The notes beneath the pieces are model-generated. The model searched no databases. It saw only the letters and a program-made list of their open reading frames with translations, and was not told where the DNA came from. This document shows positions 1-8,346 of a DNA stretch of 64,000 nucleotides, piece after piece. The stretch comes from Amycolatopsis xylanica. GTDB lineage: Bacteria; Actinomycetota; Actinomycetes; Mycobacteriales; Pseudonocardiaceae. Position 1 is the stretch's first letter; every line of letters begins with the position of its first letter. The DNA lies in contig NZ_FNON01000002.1 of NCBI RefSeq assembly GCF_900107045.1, forward strand, positions 930,001 through 994,000. The letters are read 5' to 3'. The position numbers and the translations under genes were made by a program.

Positions 1-5
1 GGAGG
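1..5 (+). promoter_or_regulatory. ribosome binding site fixing a TTG start
   Basis: GGAGG lies six bases before TTG at 12. An in-frame TGA at 6-8 rules out any earlier start, so the rare TTG codon is the best initiator for the first gene. Confidence 0.7.
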
Positions 6-11
6 TGACCT

Positions 12-566
12 TTGACGGTGGATGCCGGCCAAGGTGTTGAGAGAGCTGTTCCCGCCCCTCGCTTGGAGCCGATGCTCGGCCTCGAGTGGTCGCAAGCCAT
101 CGAACTTCCCCGCGTCGCGTCAACCGCGACGATGCCGTCGGAAATCCGGCGCGCCTGGGTGCACCGCGCACCCGAGGACCATGTGATCGCGCTTTTCCGC
201 GCTTCGAGCCTCGGCCACGGCCCGGTGCCCGCGCCGTGGTGGTTGCGCGCGGTGGCCGAAGGCCGCCTGGAATCCCGCGAAATCGGGTTTCGCATCGAAG
301 ACCGCATCGCGCAGTTGCTGATGCGCAGGCCCGGCTGGGAATTCGTGCCGTGGGCCGCGGACGGTGAATCCGGTTATTGGGAATTCATGCCGTCCGAGAA
401 CGGCAAGTCGGGGCACACCGTGCCCACCACCGTGTTGAACACCGATCGGCACGACGGCTGGATCGACGTATTGCCCGCGCACAGCGGCAGTACCCCGCAA
501 CCGATCGCGGTACGAGGGCCCGGTGGCCTTCGCTCGCGGCTGGGGGAGTTCGAAGCAGTCCGCTGA
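12..566 (+). CDS. hypothetical protein, 184 aa
   Basis: I do not recognise this protein. It is soluble, with no signal peptide or membrane segment, and is rich in Trp and Arg in its middle part. Around residues 110-130 there is an aromatic stretch (WEFVPW then GYWEFMP) that may be a small beta-rich core. The start is TTG at 12, supported by an in-frame stop at 6-8 and a strong GGAGG. It ends 20 bases before the trmB start on the same strand, so the two may be co-transcribed. No function can be inferred from this alone. Confidence 0.6.
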   Translation: MTVDAGQGVERAVPAPRLEPMLGLEWSQAIELPRVASTATMPSEIRRAWVHRAPEDHVIALFRASSLGHGPVPAPWWLRAVAEGRLESREIGFRIEDRIAQLLMRRPGWEFVPWAADGESGYWEFMPSENGKSGHTVPTTVLNTDRHDGWIDVLPAHSGSTPQPIAVRGPGGLRSRLGEFEAVR

Positions 567-586
567 CCAGCCGTTAGGTTGGTCGG

Positions 587-1294
587 GTGAAGAACGAAGG
601 GCAGCCACGCCTGCGCAGCGTGGTCAGCTATGTGCAGCGCGGCGGCCGGATGACCGTCGGGCAGCAGCGCGCATGGGAGCAGCACTGGCCGAAACTCGGC
701 CGCAAGGTCCGTGACCTGGAACCGGGTCCCGTCGATTTCGACGCCTGGTTCGGTCGTCAAGCGCCAGTGCTGCTGGAGATCGGGTCCGGCATGGGCGAGA
801 CGACGTCTCAGCTCGCGGCCGCCGCTCCGGAACTCAACTACGTGGCCGCCGAGGTCTACGAAGCCGGTTTGGGCCAGCTGATGCTGCGCGCGGAGAACCT
901 CGGCATCGAGAACCTCAGGCTGATCAACGGCGACGCCGTCGTGCTGCTGACGAACCACGTCGCCCCGGATTCGCTGTCCGGCGTGCGGATCTTCTTCCCC
1001 GACCCGTGGCCGAAGAAGAAGCACCACAAGCGCCGCCTGATCCAGCCCGAGTTCCTCGCGCTGGTGGCCTCGCGGCTCGAGCCGGGTGGCACCGTCCACA
1101 TGGCGACCGACTGGGAGCACTACGCCGAGCAGATGCTCGAAGTGGCCAACGGCGAGCCCGCGCTGCGGAACCGGTACGCCGACGAGCCCGGCGGCTGGGC
1201 CCCGAGGCCCGAATGGCGCCCGATCACCAAGTTCGAGAACCGCGCCCACGACGAGGGCCGGGAGTGCCACGACTTGATCTTCGAAAAGAAATAG
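587..1294 (+). CDS. trmB: tRNA (guanine-N7-)-methyltransferase TrmB
   Basis: This enzyme methylates N7 of G46 in the variable loop of tRNAs, using S-adenosylmethionine. The 235-residue length is close to family norms. The AdoMet-binding loop LLEIGSGMGE is at about residues 62-71. The TrmB signature FFPDPWPKKKHHKRR follows at about 134-150, and its Asp and Lys residues are the ones implicated in tRNA binding and catalysis. The C-terminal TKFENRAHDEGRECHDLIF matches the family's conserved end. The start is GTG at 587. The stop codon is the first base triplet of a strong hairpin that terminates transcription. Confidence 0.95.
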   Translation: MKNEGQPRLRSVVSYVQRGGRMTVGQQRAWEQHWPKLGRKVRDLEPGPVDFDAWFGRQAPVLLEIGSGMGETTSQLAAAAPELNYVAAEVYEAGLGQLMLRAENLGIENLRLINGDAVVLLTNHVAPDSLSGVRIFFPDPWPKKKHHKRRLIQPEFLALVASRLEPGGTVHMATDWEHYAEQMLEVANGEPALRNRYADEPGGWAPRPEWRPITKFENRAHDEGRECHDLIFEKK

Positions 1295-1334
1295 CGGGCT
1301 TTATCCCACCACCCAAGTGGGATAAAGCCCGCTA
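1292..1334. terminator. hairpin terminator after trmB
   Basis: An uninterrupted 18-bp inverted repeat (1292-1309 with 1317-1334) has a seven-base loop. It includes the trmB stop codon. There is no long T tract, which is common for high-GC actinomycete terminators. It lies between convergent genes and can act on both strands. Confidence 0.8.
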
Positions 1335-1338
1335 TATC

Positions 1339-1378
1339 CCGGGGTTCACCCTCCCCCCGACGAGAAGGTGAACCCCGG
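1339..1378. terminator. second hairpin terminator in the same convergent gap
   Basis: A 12-bp perfect inverted repeat (1339-1350 with 1367-1378) has a 16-base loop. It sits five bases after the first hairpin and next to the stop of the ABC permease gene on the opposite strand. The two hairpins probably serve the two convergent genes separately. Confidence 0.7.
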
Positions 1379-1381
1379 CGG

Positions 1382-3619
1382 TTACTCGTCCGCCAGCGGT
1401 TCCGCGCGGACCCGCTTGAGCGCGGGCGTGCAGACCGAAGCGGCGAGCAGGGCGACCCCGACGCCCAGCACGATGGGTGCGGCGAGCCACGGGCTCAGCA
1501 CCACCGGTCCCTCATTGGCCAGGCTGAACAGCCCGACCCCGACGAGCGTGCCGATCACCCCGGCGCCGATCGTCGCGACCATGGCAGGCAGCGCGGCCTC
1601 CATCCGCAGCGCCCTCGACAGGACACTGACGGGGGTGCCCGCCGCGATGAGCGCGCCGAAGGTGCGCCTGCGGTCCATCACCGAGCCGGCGGTGGCCACC
1701 GCGGCACTGGCACCGGCCAGCATCGCGGCCACGATCAGGCCGATCACGGTCACCCGGCGCAGGTCGTCGAGCTCGGTCTGCTGCCGGTCGAGCTTGCCCT
1801 CACGGCTGTCCACCTGCGTGCCACCAGCGGCGCCCGCCAGCGCCGTGCGGACGACCTCGCGGTTGCCCGTTCCCGGCACCGCGACCGTGACCTGCGAGTA
1901 CTGACCGAGCGGCAGGTCCTTCGGCACGAGAGCCGGGTCGATGATCAGCGACTGCCACATGTTGGTGTCGGTGGCGGTCACCGTCTTGGCCGTCGCAGCT
2001 GCCGCGAACGGCACGCCCTGCTTCTCCGGGTCGCCCGAGACCTTGGCGTTCTCGACCTTCGCCGGATAAGTGCTGAACAGGCCCGCGGAACCGTCGCAGC
2101 CGCCCTGCACCTTGAACCGGGTGAGCTCCTCGATCCGGGCGCACTCGATCACGAGCGCGGACCGCTTCGTGCCGTCCGCGGTGGCCACGTAAACCAGCGG
2201 CACCGCGACCGCACGTTCGGACTGGCCGTATTTCACCAGCGCGGCGTTGGTCTTCTCGACGATCTGCGAGGCCTCGTCCGGGTTCACGTCGACGTAGAGC
2301 ACCGAGTCCTGGAACGACCGCCCGCCGCCTGCCAGCGACTCGAAGCTCGGCAGCAGCGTCAGCGCCATCGATCCGGTGAACACGGCGAGCACCACCCCTG
2401 CGGATGCCCGATACGCGCCCTTCGGATCGTCACGCAGCCGCCGCCCGGCGAGCAGGCTCGACGGTTTGCGCCAGCCCCGCACGAACGTCCCGCCGACCCC
2501 GGAGGTGACCCATGGCCCGACCAGAGCCGCCGAGCCGACCAGCAAGGCCAGTCCGAGGAAGATGAACTCCGGGCCGCCCGCGTCCTTCGCCGTGATGATG
2601 GCGATCAGGAAGACCGCGCCCGCCGCGGGCAGCGCGAGCAAACGCCACCAGTGCAATGGTTTGCGAGCGTGTGAGGCGGCCGCGCCGATCGGTGTCGACA
2701 GCACCCGGCGCATGCTGATCACGGCGGCCAGCAGCACCAGCGAGACCAGGCCCGCGATCAAGGCCACGGTCACCCCGATCGGCAGGCTGAAGTCGCTCGC
2801 CTGCCAGGTTCCGCCATCCCAGGGCACGAAGGTCGCGAGTCCATGCAAGGCGGGACTGAGCAGCAGGCCGAGCGCGGCACCGCCGAGCGCGGACAACGCC
2901 ATCTCGGCCGCGACGATCTTGGTGACCTGGCCCGGTGTGGCGCCAGCCAGCCGGAAGGCCGCGAGCCGCTGCTCACGCCTGGCCGCGGTCAGCCGGGTGG
3001 ACGAACCGACCAGCACCAGGCTCGGCACCATCAGCACGATCACGCCGACACCGGCGAGCAGGGTCAGCATCGGGTCGGCCGACGCCGCGCCGTGCTTGAA
3101 ACCCGCCACCGCGGTCGCCGACTTCGGCATGGTGTCCGGCGTGTGCCCGACCAGCGCGACGAGCTGTTCCGGGAAGCGCAGCGCCTCGTCGCCGAGCGCG
3201 CCGGCCAGCTGCGGGCCGAAGCGGTCACCCAGCTGGGACAGCGGCAGGTCGTGGATCAGCCTGCCCAGTCCCGGCGAAACGATCGTCTCGCCCGGCGCGG
3301 GGAACTTGGGCACACCTGGCGGAAGGTCGACAGTGGTCCAGCCGTCTTTGAGCGCTACGTCCACACGCACGAACTTCTTGCCGTTGACGTAGTCGACGCT
3401 CTTCGCGAACAGCAGGTGCCCCTCGGTCGTGCTCGCCGAGCCGTAGTCCTTCTCCTGCCAGACCGCACGGGTGTCGCGGGCCTTCGTCGCGAAAGGGAGG
3501 GCCACCAGCAGGAGCACCAGCGCCGTCGCGATGGCGACACCGACCGCGGTGAGGATCGCGGACGTCCTGGTGCGGCGGTCGACGCGCAGCACGCGCATCG
3601 CGAGTTGGAACGAATTCAT
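1382..3619 (-). CDS. FtsX-like ABC transporter permease
   Basis: This 745-residue integral membrane protein is the permease of a MacB/FtsX-type ABC system. Such systems usually export lipids or peptides, or act mechanically, rather than import solutes. One N-terminal membrane helix (about 20-43) is followed by a long extracytoplasmic region. The first FtsX-type helix block lies in the middle (about 190-370). A second extracytoplasmic region of about 200 residues precedes a second FtsX block near the C-terminus (about 625-735). Its start overlaps the 3' end of the ATPase gene by four bases, indicating translational coupling. The substrate is unknown. The divergent two-component system next door makes envelope stress or peptide-antibiotic resistance plausible. 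Confidence 0.88.
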   Translation of the reverse strand: MNSFQLAMRVLRVDRRTRTSAILTAVGVAIATALVLLLVALPFATKARDTRAVWQEKDYGSASTTEGHLLFAKSVDYVNGKKFVRVDVALKDGWTTVDLPPGVPKFPAPGETIVSPGLGRLIHDLPLSQLGDRFGPQLAGALGDEALRFPEQLVALVGHTPDTMPKSATAVAGFKHGAASADPMLTLLAGVGVIVLMVPSLVLVGSSTRLTAARREQRLAAFRLAGATPGQVTKIVAAEMALSALGGAALGLLLSPALHGLATFVPWDGGTWQASDFSLPIGVTVALIAGLVSLVLLAAVISMRRVLSTPIGAAASHARKPLHWWRLLALPAAGAVFLIAIITAKDAGGPEFIFLGLALLVGSAALVGPWVTSGVGGTFVRGWRKPSSLLAGRRLRDDPKGAYRASAGVVLAVFTGSMALTLLPSFESLAGGGRSFQDSVLYVDVNPDEASQIVEKTNAALVKYGQSERAVAVPLVYVATADGTKRSALVIECARIEELTRFKVQGGCDGSAGLFSTYPAKVENAKVSGDPEKQGVPFAAAATAKTVTATDTNMWQSLIIDPALVPKDLPLGQYSQVTVAVPGTGNREVVRTALAGAAGGTQVDSREGKLDRQQTELDDLRRVTVIGLIVAAMLAGASAAVATAGSVMDRRRTFGALIAAGTPVSVLSRALRMEAALPAMVATIGAGVIGTLVGVGLFSLANEGPVVLSPWLAAPIVLGVGVALLAASVCTPALKRVRAEPLADE

Positions 3620-4320
3620 GCCGGGACCCTCGTGGCGATCAGGCCGTCCCTGATGGCGACGGTGCGCGGCATCGACTCGGCGATCTCGCGGTCGTGCGTG
3701 ACGACGATGACCGCGGCGCCCGAGTCGGCGGCGGCGACGAGCAGCGCGTCCATGGTGGCGCGGCCGGTGCGGGTGTCGAGCGCGCCGGTCGGCTCGTCGG
3801 CGAAGATCACCTTCGGCCGGTGCGTCAGCGCGCGGGCGATGGCGACGCGCTGCGCCTCGCCGCCGGAGAGCTCACCGGGGCGGCGGCCTTCCTTGCCGCG
3901 CAGCCCCAATCGGGTGAGCCATTCCCTGGCGCCGGAAATGGCCTCCTTGCGCGAGGTTCCGCCGAGCAGCCTCGGCAGCGCCACGTTCTCTTCGGCGGTC
4001 AGCTCGGAAACGAGCATGCCGGACTGGAAGACGAAGCCGAACTCACTGCGCCGCAATTCACTGCGCTTCTTCTCACCGAGCTGGTCGATCCGTTGGCCGG
4101 CAAGGTAGATCTCGCCCGCGTCGGCCTTGATGATGCCCGCGAGCACGTGCAGCAGAGAGGTCTTGCCCGAGCCGGACGGGCCGACGATGGCGACCGCGTC
4201 GCCCGGTGCGATGTCGATGTCGATACCGGCGAGCGCGTGCTGGTCGCCGTACCGCTTCACCAGCCCACGTCCGGAAAGCACCGGCGCACTGTCCGTCCGA
4301 AAAGGACTTTGTGGCTCCAC
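3616..4320 (-). CDS. ABC transporter ATP-binding protein (MacB/LolD type)
   Basis: This is the ATPase partner of the FtsX-like permease immediately downstream. It carries Walker A GPSGSGKTS, Q-loop FVFQSG, signature LSGGEAQRVAIARAL, Walker B VIFADEPTGALD and the switch histidine in VVTHD, in the order and spacing of the LolD/MacB subfamily. An upstream ATG at 4386 is in frame. However, GAGGAG sits six bases before the second of two tandem GTG codons (4323 and 4320), so GTG at 4320 (234 aa) is preferred and the first 22 codons are probably untranslated. The gene is divergent from the histidine kinase, with two palindromes between them. Confidence 0.9.
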   Translation of the reverse strand: MEPQSPFRTDSAPVLSGRGLVKRYGDQHALAGIDIDIAPGDAVAIVGPSGSGKTSLLHVLAGIIKADAGEIYLAGQRIDQLGEKKRSELRRSEFGFVFQSGMLVSELTAEENVALPRLLGGTSRKEAISGAREWLTRLGLRGKEGRRPGELSGGEAQRVAIARALTHRPKVIFADEPTGALDTRTGRATMDALLVAAADSGAAVIVVTHDREIAESMPRTVAIRDGLIATRVPA

Positions 4321-4420
4321 CACGTTCTCCTCGCTTGGTGCGGAAACTGACTGGCGAAAGCCTCTCGAAGATCGGCACCTGTCCACTTCGGGCAGACGGC
4401 CAGGCCTCGGCCGCCGTAGA

Positions 4421-4436
4421 TCGGCCGATCGGCCGA
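4421..4436. promoter_or_regulatory. 16-bp perfect palindrome between ABC exporter and two-component genes
   Basis: TCGGCCGATCGGCCGA is fully self-complementary. It lies in the divergent control region, upstream of both transcription units, and is a candidate binding site for the adjacent response regulator. GC-rich palindromes can occur by chance here, so confidence is moderate. Confidence 0.45.
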
Positions 4437-4473
4437 GTCAGAACGAGCCGTCCGGCCAAGGTGCGCGAATGGA

Positions 4474-4485
4474 GTAGTCGACTAC
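4474..4485. promoter_or_regulatory. 12-bp perfect palindrome just upstream of the histidine kinase
   Basis: GTAGTCGACTAC ends nine bases before the GTG start at 4495. Its position would overlap the promoter or leader of the kinase gene and suits an autoregulatory operator. Confidence 0.4.
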
Positions 4486-4494
4486 CTTCACATC

Positions 4495-6270
4495 GTGCCG
4501 GCTGAAAAAGACCTGACCGTACGTGTGATCGACGCCGTGCGGTGGCTAGGGCTGCCCGGGGTCGTGCTGGTCGCGGCCCTGCTGACCGACCTCGCGATCA
4601 TCCTGCCCGCGTCGTTCGACGACCTCGGACCACGCGGCGCCGATCTCTGGGCGCTGCCCGGCATTCTCGGGCTGACCGCGTGCGCGCTGTGGGCGCGGCT
4701 GCGGCCGGGACCCGCCGCGTTCACCGGCGCCGCGGTGCTGGTGATGTCGACCGTGCTCATCCGGTACAACCACGCCCCGCTCTACAACACGTTGCTGGCC
4801 AACATCTCGTTCGCCGAAACCGTCGCGGGCTGCGAGCTGGTGTTCTATTCGGTGCGGCGCCTCAAGCCCGGCCAGGCCTTCGCGATGGTCAGCTCGCTCG
4901 TGGTCGCCTGCCTGATGGCGGTCGCCGGACGCGACAGCAACCTGACACCCGGGCATCTCATGGAGTCGGCCGTGTTCGGCGCGCTGCTGCTCGGACTGTC
5001 CGTGGTCATCGGGTTCCAGGGCCGGACAGAGGAGCAGCCGACCAAGGCCTTGAAGCCCCGTGACCCGGATTCGGTCGCGTCGCTCGCCCGCGAGCACTGG
5101 CCGATCATCGGCATCCTGTCGCTGATGCTGTTCTTCGAGCTCGCGGCCGGGTTCGAGGGCGGCGGGGTGCGCACGCTGCCGGTGATCGTGTGCTCGATCG
5201 CGGCGGCACTGGCCGCGCTGTACTCGACGCGGTATCCGGTGCGCGCGTCGGTCGCGCTAGCGCTGGTGATGGCCGTTTCGGCCGTCGCGGCGCCGTTCCT
5301 TCGCCTCGGCACCGGCTACCCGATCCAGGTCGGGGTGCCGATCACCCAGATCGCCGCCGGGTTTATCGCGGTCGTCTTCCTGATCCGCTATGCCCAGCAG
5401 CGCGCCGCTTGGCTCTGCATAGGGCTGCTGAGCGTGGTCGTGGCGGGCGCGGTGCTCGTCAACGCCGACCCCTGGCGCAGGAGCTGGCGACGGCTGCTCG
5501 ACCTGGATCGGCTCCAGCCGTACGTGGTCGTCGCGATGCTGACGCTCGGCATCGCGGTGGCCATCGGGTTGTTCCTGAAGTCACGGGACTCCGAGCGCAA
5601 GCAGGTGGTCAAGTCCGCGGTCACCGACGCGCAGACCTCCGAGCGGATGGCGCTGGCCCGCGAGCTGCACGACGTCGTCGCGCACCACGTGACCGGGATC
5701 GTCGTGCAGGCGCAGGCCGCGAAGATGGTCGGCGCGCAGAACCCGGAGGTCGCGCTGGAGACGCTGGATCGCATCGAGAACGCGGGCACCGAGGCGCTCG
5801 CGGCCATGCGGCGGCTCGTGCGCAGCATGCGCGGCGACACGCCGGCGGGCAGTACCGACTACACCGAGCAGGCCACCACCGATCTGGCCGCGGACCTGCG
5901 GAACCTGGTCGAGTCGTCCAATCACGGCGTGCCGACGCGGCTGGACCTGCGCATCGACCGGCAGCTGCCGCACGAGGTCGGGCGCTCGGCGCTGCGGCTG
6001 GTGCAGGAGTCGCTGACGAACGTCGGCAAGCACGCCACCGGCGCCGAGCTGGCGACCGTGGTGGCCGAGATCAACAACGGCAAGCTGTATCTGCGGATCA
6101 CCGATGACGGACACGGCACCAACCAGCGGCCCGCGGGCGGTTCCGGGGGCTACGGTTTGATCGGCATGCGCGAGCGCGTCGAGCTGCTGCACGGCGAACT
6201 CGTCGCCGGGCCGGGGCCGCTCGGCGGCTGGAGCGTCGAAGTCTGGCTACCGCTTGAAGGAGAAGAGTGA
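4495..6270 (+). CDS. NarL-family sensor histidine kinase (HisKA_3)
   Basis: This 591-residue membrane kinase probably senses an envelope or membrane signal and phosphorylates the response regulator encoded next. The first 370 residues or so hold about ten hydrophobic helices, suggesting a multi-pass sensor. The HisKA_3 box ERMALARELHDVVAHHV (about 380-396) contains the phospho-accepting His. The HATPase region carries the N box (LVQESLTNVGKHA) and DDGHG. It ends in the typical GYGLIGMRERVELLHG motif. The start is GTG at 4495. The 3' end overlaps the response regulator by four bases. It is divergent from the FtsX-type ABC exporter, a common kinase/exporter pairing in actinomycetes. Confidence 0.92.
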   Translation: MPAEKDLTVRVIDAVRWLGLPGVVLVAALLTDLAIILPASFDDLGPRGADLWALPGILGLTACALWARLRPGPAAFTGAAVLVMSTVLIRYNHAPLYNTLLANISFAETVAGCELVFYSVRRLKPGQAFAMVSSLVVACLMAVAGRDSNLTPGHLMESAVFGALLLGLSVVIGFQGRTEEQPTKALKPRDPDSVASLAREHWPIIGILSLMLFFELAAGFEGGGVRTLPVIVCSIAAALAALYSTRYPVRASVALALVMAVSAVAAPFLRLGTGYPIQVGVPITQIAAGFIAVVFLIRYAQQRAAWLCIGLLSVVVAGAVLVNADPWRRSWRRLLDLDRLQPYVVVAMLTLGIAVAIGLFLKSRDSERKQVVKSAVTDAQTSERMALARELHDVVAHHVTGIVVQAQAAKMVGAQNPEVALETLDRIENAGTEALAAMRRLVRSMRGDTPAGSTDYTEQATTDLAADLRNLVESSNHGVPTRLDLRIDRQLPHEVGRSALRLVQESLTNVGKHATGAELATVVAEINNGKLYLRITDDGHGTNQRPAGGSGGYGLIGMRERVELLHGELVAGPGPLGGWSVEVWLPLEGEE

Positions 6271-6920
6271 CCATCCGGGTGCTGATCGCGGACGATCAGG
6301 AAATGGTGCGGATGGGGTTCCGCATGATCCTGTCCGCCCAGGACGACATCGAGGTCGTCGCCGACGTGCCGGACGGCATCTCCGCCGTCGCCAAGGCCCG
6401 CGAGCTGCGGCCGGACGTGTGCCTGCTCGACATCCGCATGCCCGGTCTCGACGGGCTCGAGGTGACCAGGCAGCTGGCCGGGCCGGAGGTCACCGACCCG
6501 CTGAAGGTGGTCGTGGTGACCACCTTCGACCTCGACGAGTACGTCCACAAGGCGTTGCGCAACGGCGCGAGCGGCTTCCTGCTCAAGGACGCCGGGCCCG
6601 CGCTCCTGATCGAAGCCGTGCGCGCGGCCGAGCGCGGCGACGCGCTGGTGTCGCCCCAGGTCACCGTGCGGCTGCTCAAGCACTTCGACGGCGGGCAGGC
6701 CAAGCGCGACGTCGCGCCGCCGAGCGAGCCGCTGACCGCACGCGAACTCGATGTGGTGAAGGCCGCCGCGCGCGGGCTGACGAACACCGAGATCGGCGCC
6801 GAGCTGTTCATGTCGCTGTCCACGGTGAAGACGCACCTGGCCGCCGTGCAGGGCAAGATCAACGCTCGGAACCGGGTGGAGATCGCGGCTTGGGCGTGGC
6901 AGTCCGGGGTCATGGACTGA
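6267..6920 (+). CDS. NarL/FixJ-family response regulator
   Basis: This 217-residue transcription factor is the partner of the upstream kinase. The receiver domain has the acidic pocket (ADD at 8-10), the phosphorylation site D55 in LLDIRMPG, the switch Thr in VVTTFD and the conserved Lys in LLKDAG. The LuxR-type helix-turn-helix covers about 150-205 and is recognised by LTARELDVV and LFMSLSTVKTHL. GTG at 6267 overlaps the kinase stop, implying coupled translation. The likely targets are the palindromes upstream of this operon and the divergent ABC genes, but this is inferred only from context. Confidence 0.93.
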   Translation: MTIRVLIADDQEMVRMGFRMILSAQDDIEVVADVPDGISAVAKARELRPDVCLLDIRMPGLDGLEVTRQLAGPEVTDPLKVVVVTTFDLDEYVHKALRNGASGFLLKDAGPALLIEAVRAAERGDALVSPQVTVRLLKHFDGGQAKRDVAPPSEPLTARELDVVKAAARGLTNTEIGAELFMSLSTVKTHLAAVQGKINARNRVEIAAWAWQSGVMD

Positions 6921-6934
6921 CTAAGCTCGGGCTC

Positions 6935-8248
6935 ATGTCACGTCGATTCCGAGCTCCTGTTGTCCTGCCCGCCGACCCGTCCTGTTCGCTCCTGCGCGAT
7001 GCCGTGGTGGACGTGGACGACGACGGCCGGATCTCTTATGTCGGCACCGCCGCGGACGCACCCGATGCCGCGGGCGCCGAGGTCGTCCAGCTCAGCGGCA
7101 TCCTCACGCCGGGCCTGATCAACACGCACGCGCACAGCCCGATGGCGCTGCTGCGCGGGATGGGCGGCGACCTGCCGCTGCTGCGCTGGCTGCAGGAGAT
7201 CATCTGGCCGGTCGAGGCGAAGCTGGTGCCGTCGGACGTCCGGACCGGCATGCTGCTCGGCTCGGTCGAGATGCTGCGCCACGGTGTCACCACCAGCGCC
7301 GAGATGTACTTCGAGGGCGAGCAGATCGCCGACGCCGCGCTGACCACCGGCAGCCGCGTGCTGATCGGCCCGCCGGTGATGGACATCCCCGGCATGGACT
7401 GGCGCGCCCAGCTCGCCGGCATCGACGCCTGGATCGACGCCGACGGCCTCCGCTTCGGCGCCGGTGACCGCGTCGAGCTGACCTACGGCCCGCACTCGGC
7501 GTACACGCTGGGCGAAGAGGCGCTGCGGCTCACCGCCGAGTCGGCGAACGCGCGTGGCGCGTTGGTGCAGATCCACGTGGCCGAGGCGGCGAACGAGGAC
7601 GAGCACGTCCGCAAGGAGCACGGCTCGGTGCCGCTGCTGCTCGAGAAGGTCGGCATGCTCGCGGGCCGCGTCGTCGCCGCGCACGCGATCCACCTGTCCG
7701 ACGAGGACATCGCGCTGTTCGCCAAGTACGGCACCGGCGTCGGCCACTGCCCCGGCTCGAACGCGAAGCTCGCTTCCGGCTTCGCGCGGCTCGTCGACCT
7801 GCGCAACGCGGGCGTGGACGTCGGCCTCGGCACCGACGGCCCGGCGTCCAACGACGACCTCGACCTGTGGGAGGAGATGCAGCTCGCGCCGATGTTCCAG
7901 CGCCTGGTCAAGCAGGACTCGACCATCCTGACGGCGGCCGACTCGTTCCTGCTCGCCACCCGCGGCGGCGCGAACGCGCTCGGCCGCGACGACATCGGCG
8001 TGCTCGAGGCCGGTCGCTGGGCGGACATGGTGCACATCGGCATCGACGGCCCCGCGTTCTTCGCCGGCCTCGACGTGCCGGACGAGCAGCTGATCTCGAA
8101 CCTGGTCTGGGCCTCGGGCTCGCGCAACGTCCGCGACGTCTGGGTCGCCGGTGACCAGGTCGTCGCCGACGGCGAGTCGACCCGCGTCGACCGGGCCAAG
8201 GTCCAGGCGGACGCCCGCGAGCTGTCGGCCCGCCTCCGCTCGGCCTAA
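6935..8248 (+). CDS. MTA/SAH deaminase-family amidohydrolase
   Basis: This 437-residue metal-dependent hydrolase most closely resembles 5-methylthioadenosine/S-adenosylhomocysteine deaminases, which recycle products of SAM-dependent reactions. It has the amidohydrolase metal site HAH (H65 and H67 in LINTHAHSP). It also has the family segment LRWLQEIIWPVEAKL, the third metal His in VQIHVAE, the AHAIHLSDED segment and the metal Asp in GTDGPASND. The frame stays open upstream into the response regulator. ATG at 6935, 15 bases after that gene's stop, gives the expected start. Other family members deaminate guanine or atrazine-like compounds, so the substrate is inferred. Confidence 0.85.
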   Translation: MSRRFRAPVVLPADPSCSLLRDAVVDVDDDGRISYVGTAADAPDAAGAEVVQLSGILTPGLINTHAHSPMALLRGMGGDLPLLRWLQEIIWPVEAKLVPSDVRTGMLLGSVEMLRHGVTTSAEMYFEGEQIADAALTTGSRVLIGPPVMDIPGMDWRAQLAGIDAWIDADGLRFGAGDRVELTYGPHSAYTLGEEALRLTAESANARGALVQIHVAEAANEDEHVRKEHGSVPLLLEKVGMLAGRVVAAHAIHLSDEDIALFAKYGTGVGHCPGSNAKLASGFARLVDLRNAGVDVGLGTDGPASNDDLDLWEEMQLAPMFQRLVKQDSTILTAADSFLLATRGGANALGRDDIGVLEAGRWADMVHIGIDGPAFFAGLDVPDEQLISNLVWASGSRNVRDVWVAGDQVVADGESTRVDRAKVQADARELSARLRSA

Positions 8249-8340
8249 AAAAATCCCAATGTGGCTTTCGTCAGGTTTGAGCTGACGAAAGCCACATTGG
8301 CGGCCTGAAAACTGACCAATGCCACATTGGGATTTTTTTA
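8246..8340. terminator. bidirectional nested terminator with alternative stems
   Basis: A perfect 20-bp inverted repeat (8246-8265 with 8321-8340) is flanked by A7 on the left and T7 on the right, ideal for terminating both convergent genes. Inside it, 8256-8274 pairs with 8282-8300 as a 19-bp stem, using the same left arm. A third small hairpin (CCAATG, CCA, CATTGG) lies at 8316-8330. The deaminase stop codon overlaps the left edge of the structure. Confidence 0.9.
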
Positions 8341-8346
8341 GCTGGG

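Noticed and set aside
6254..6934. Upstream extension of the deaminase frame through the response regulator
   Set aside because: The translation here is Arg/Gly-rich and overlaps a clear response regulator; ATG at 6935 gives the normal enzyme start.
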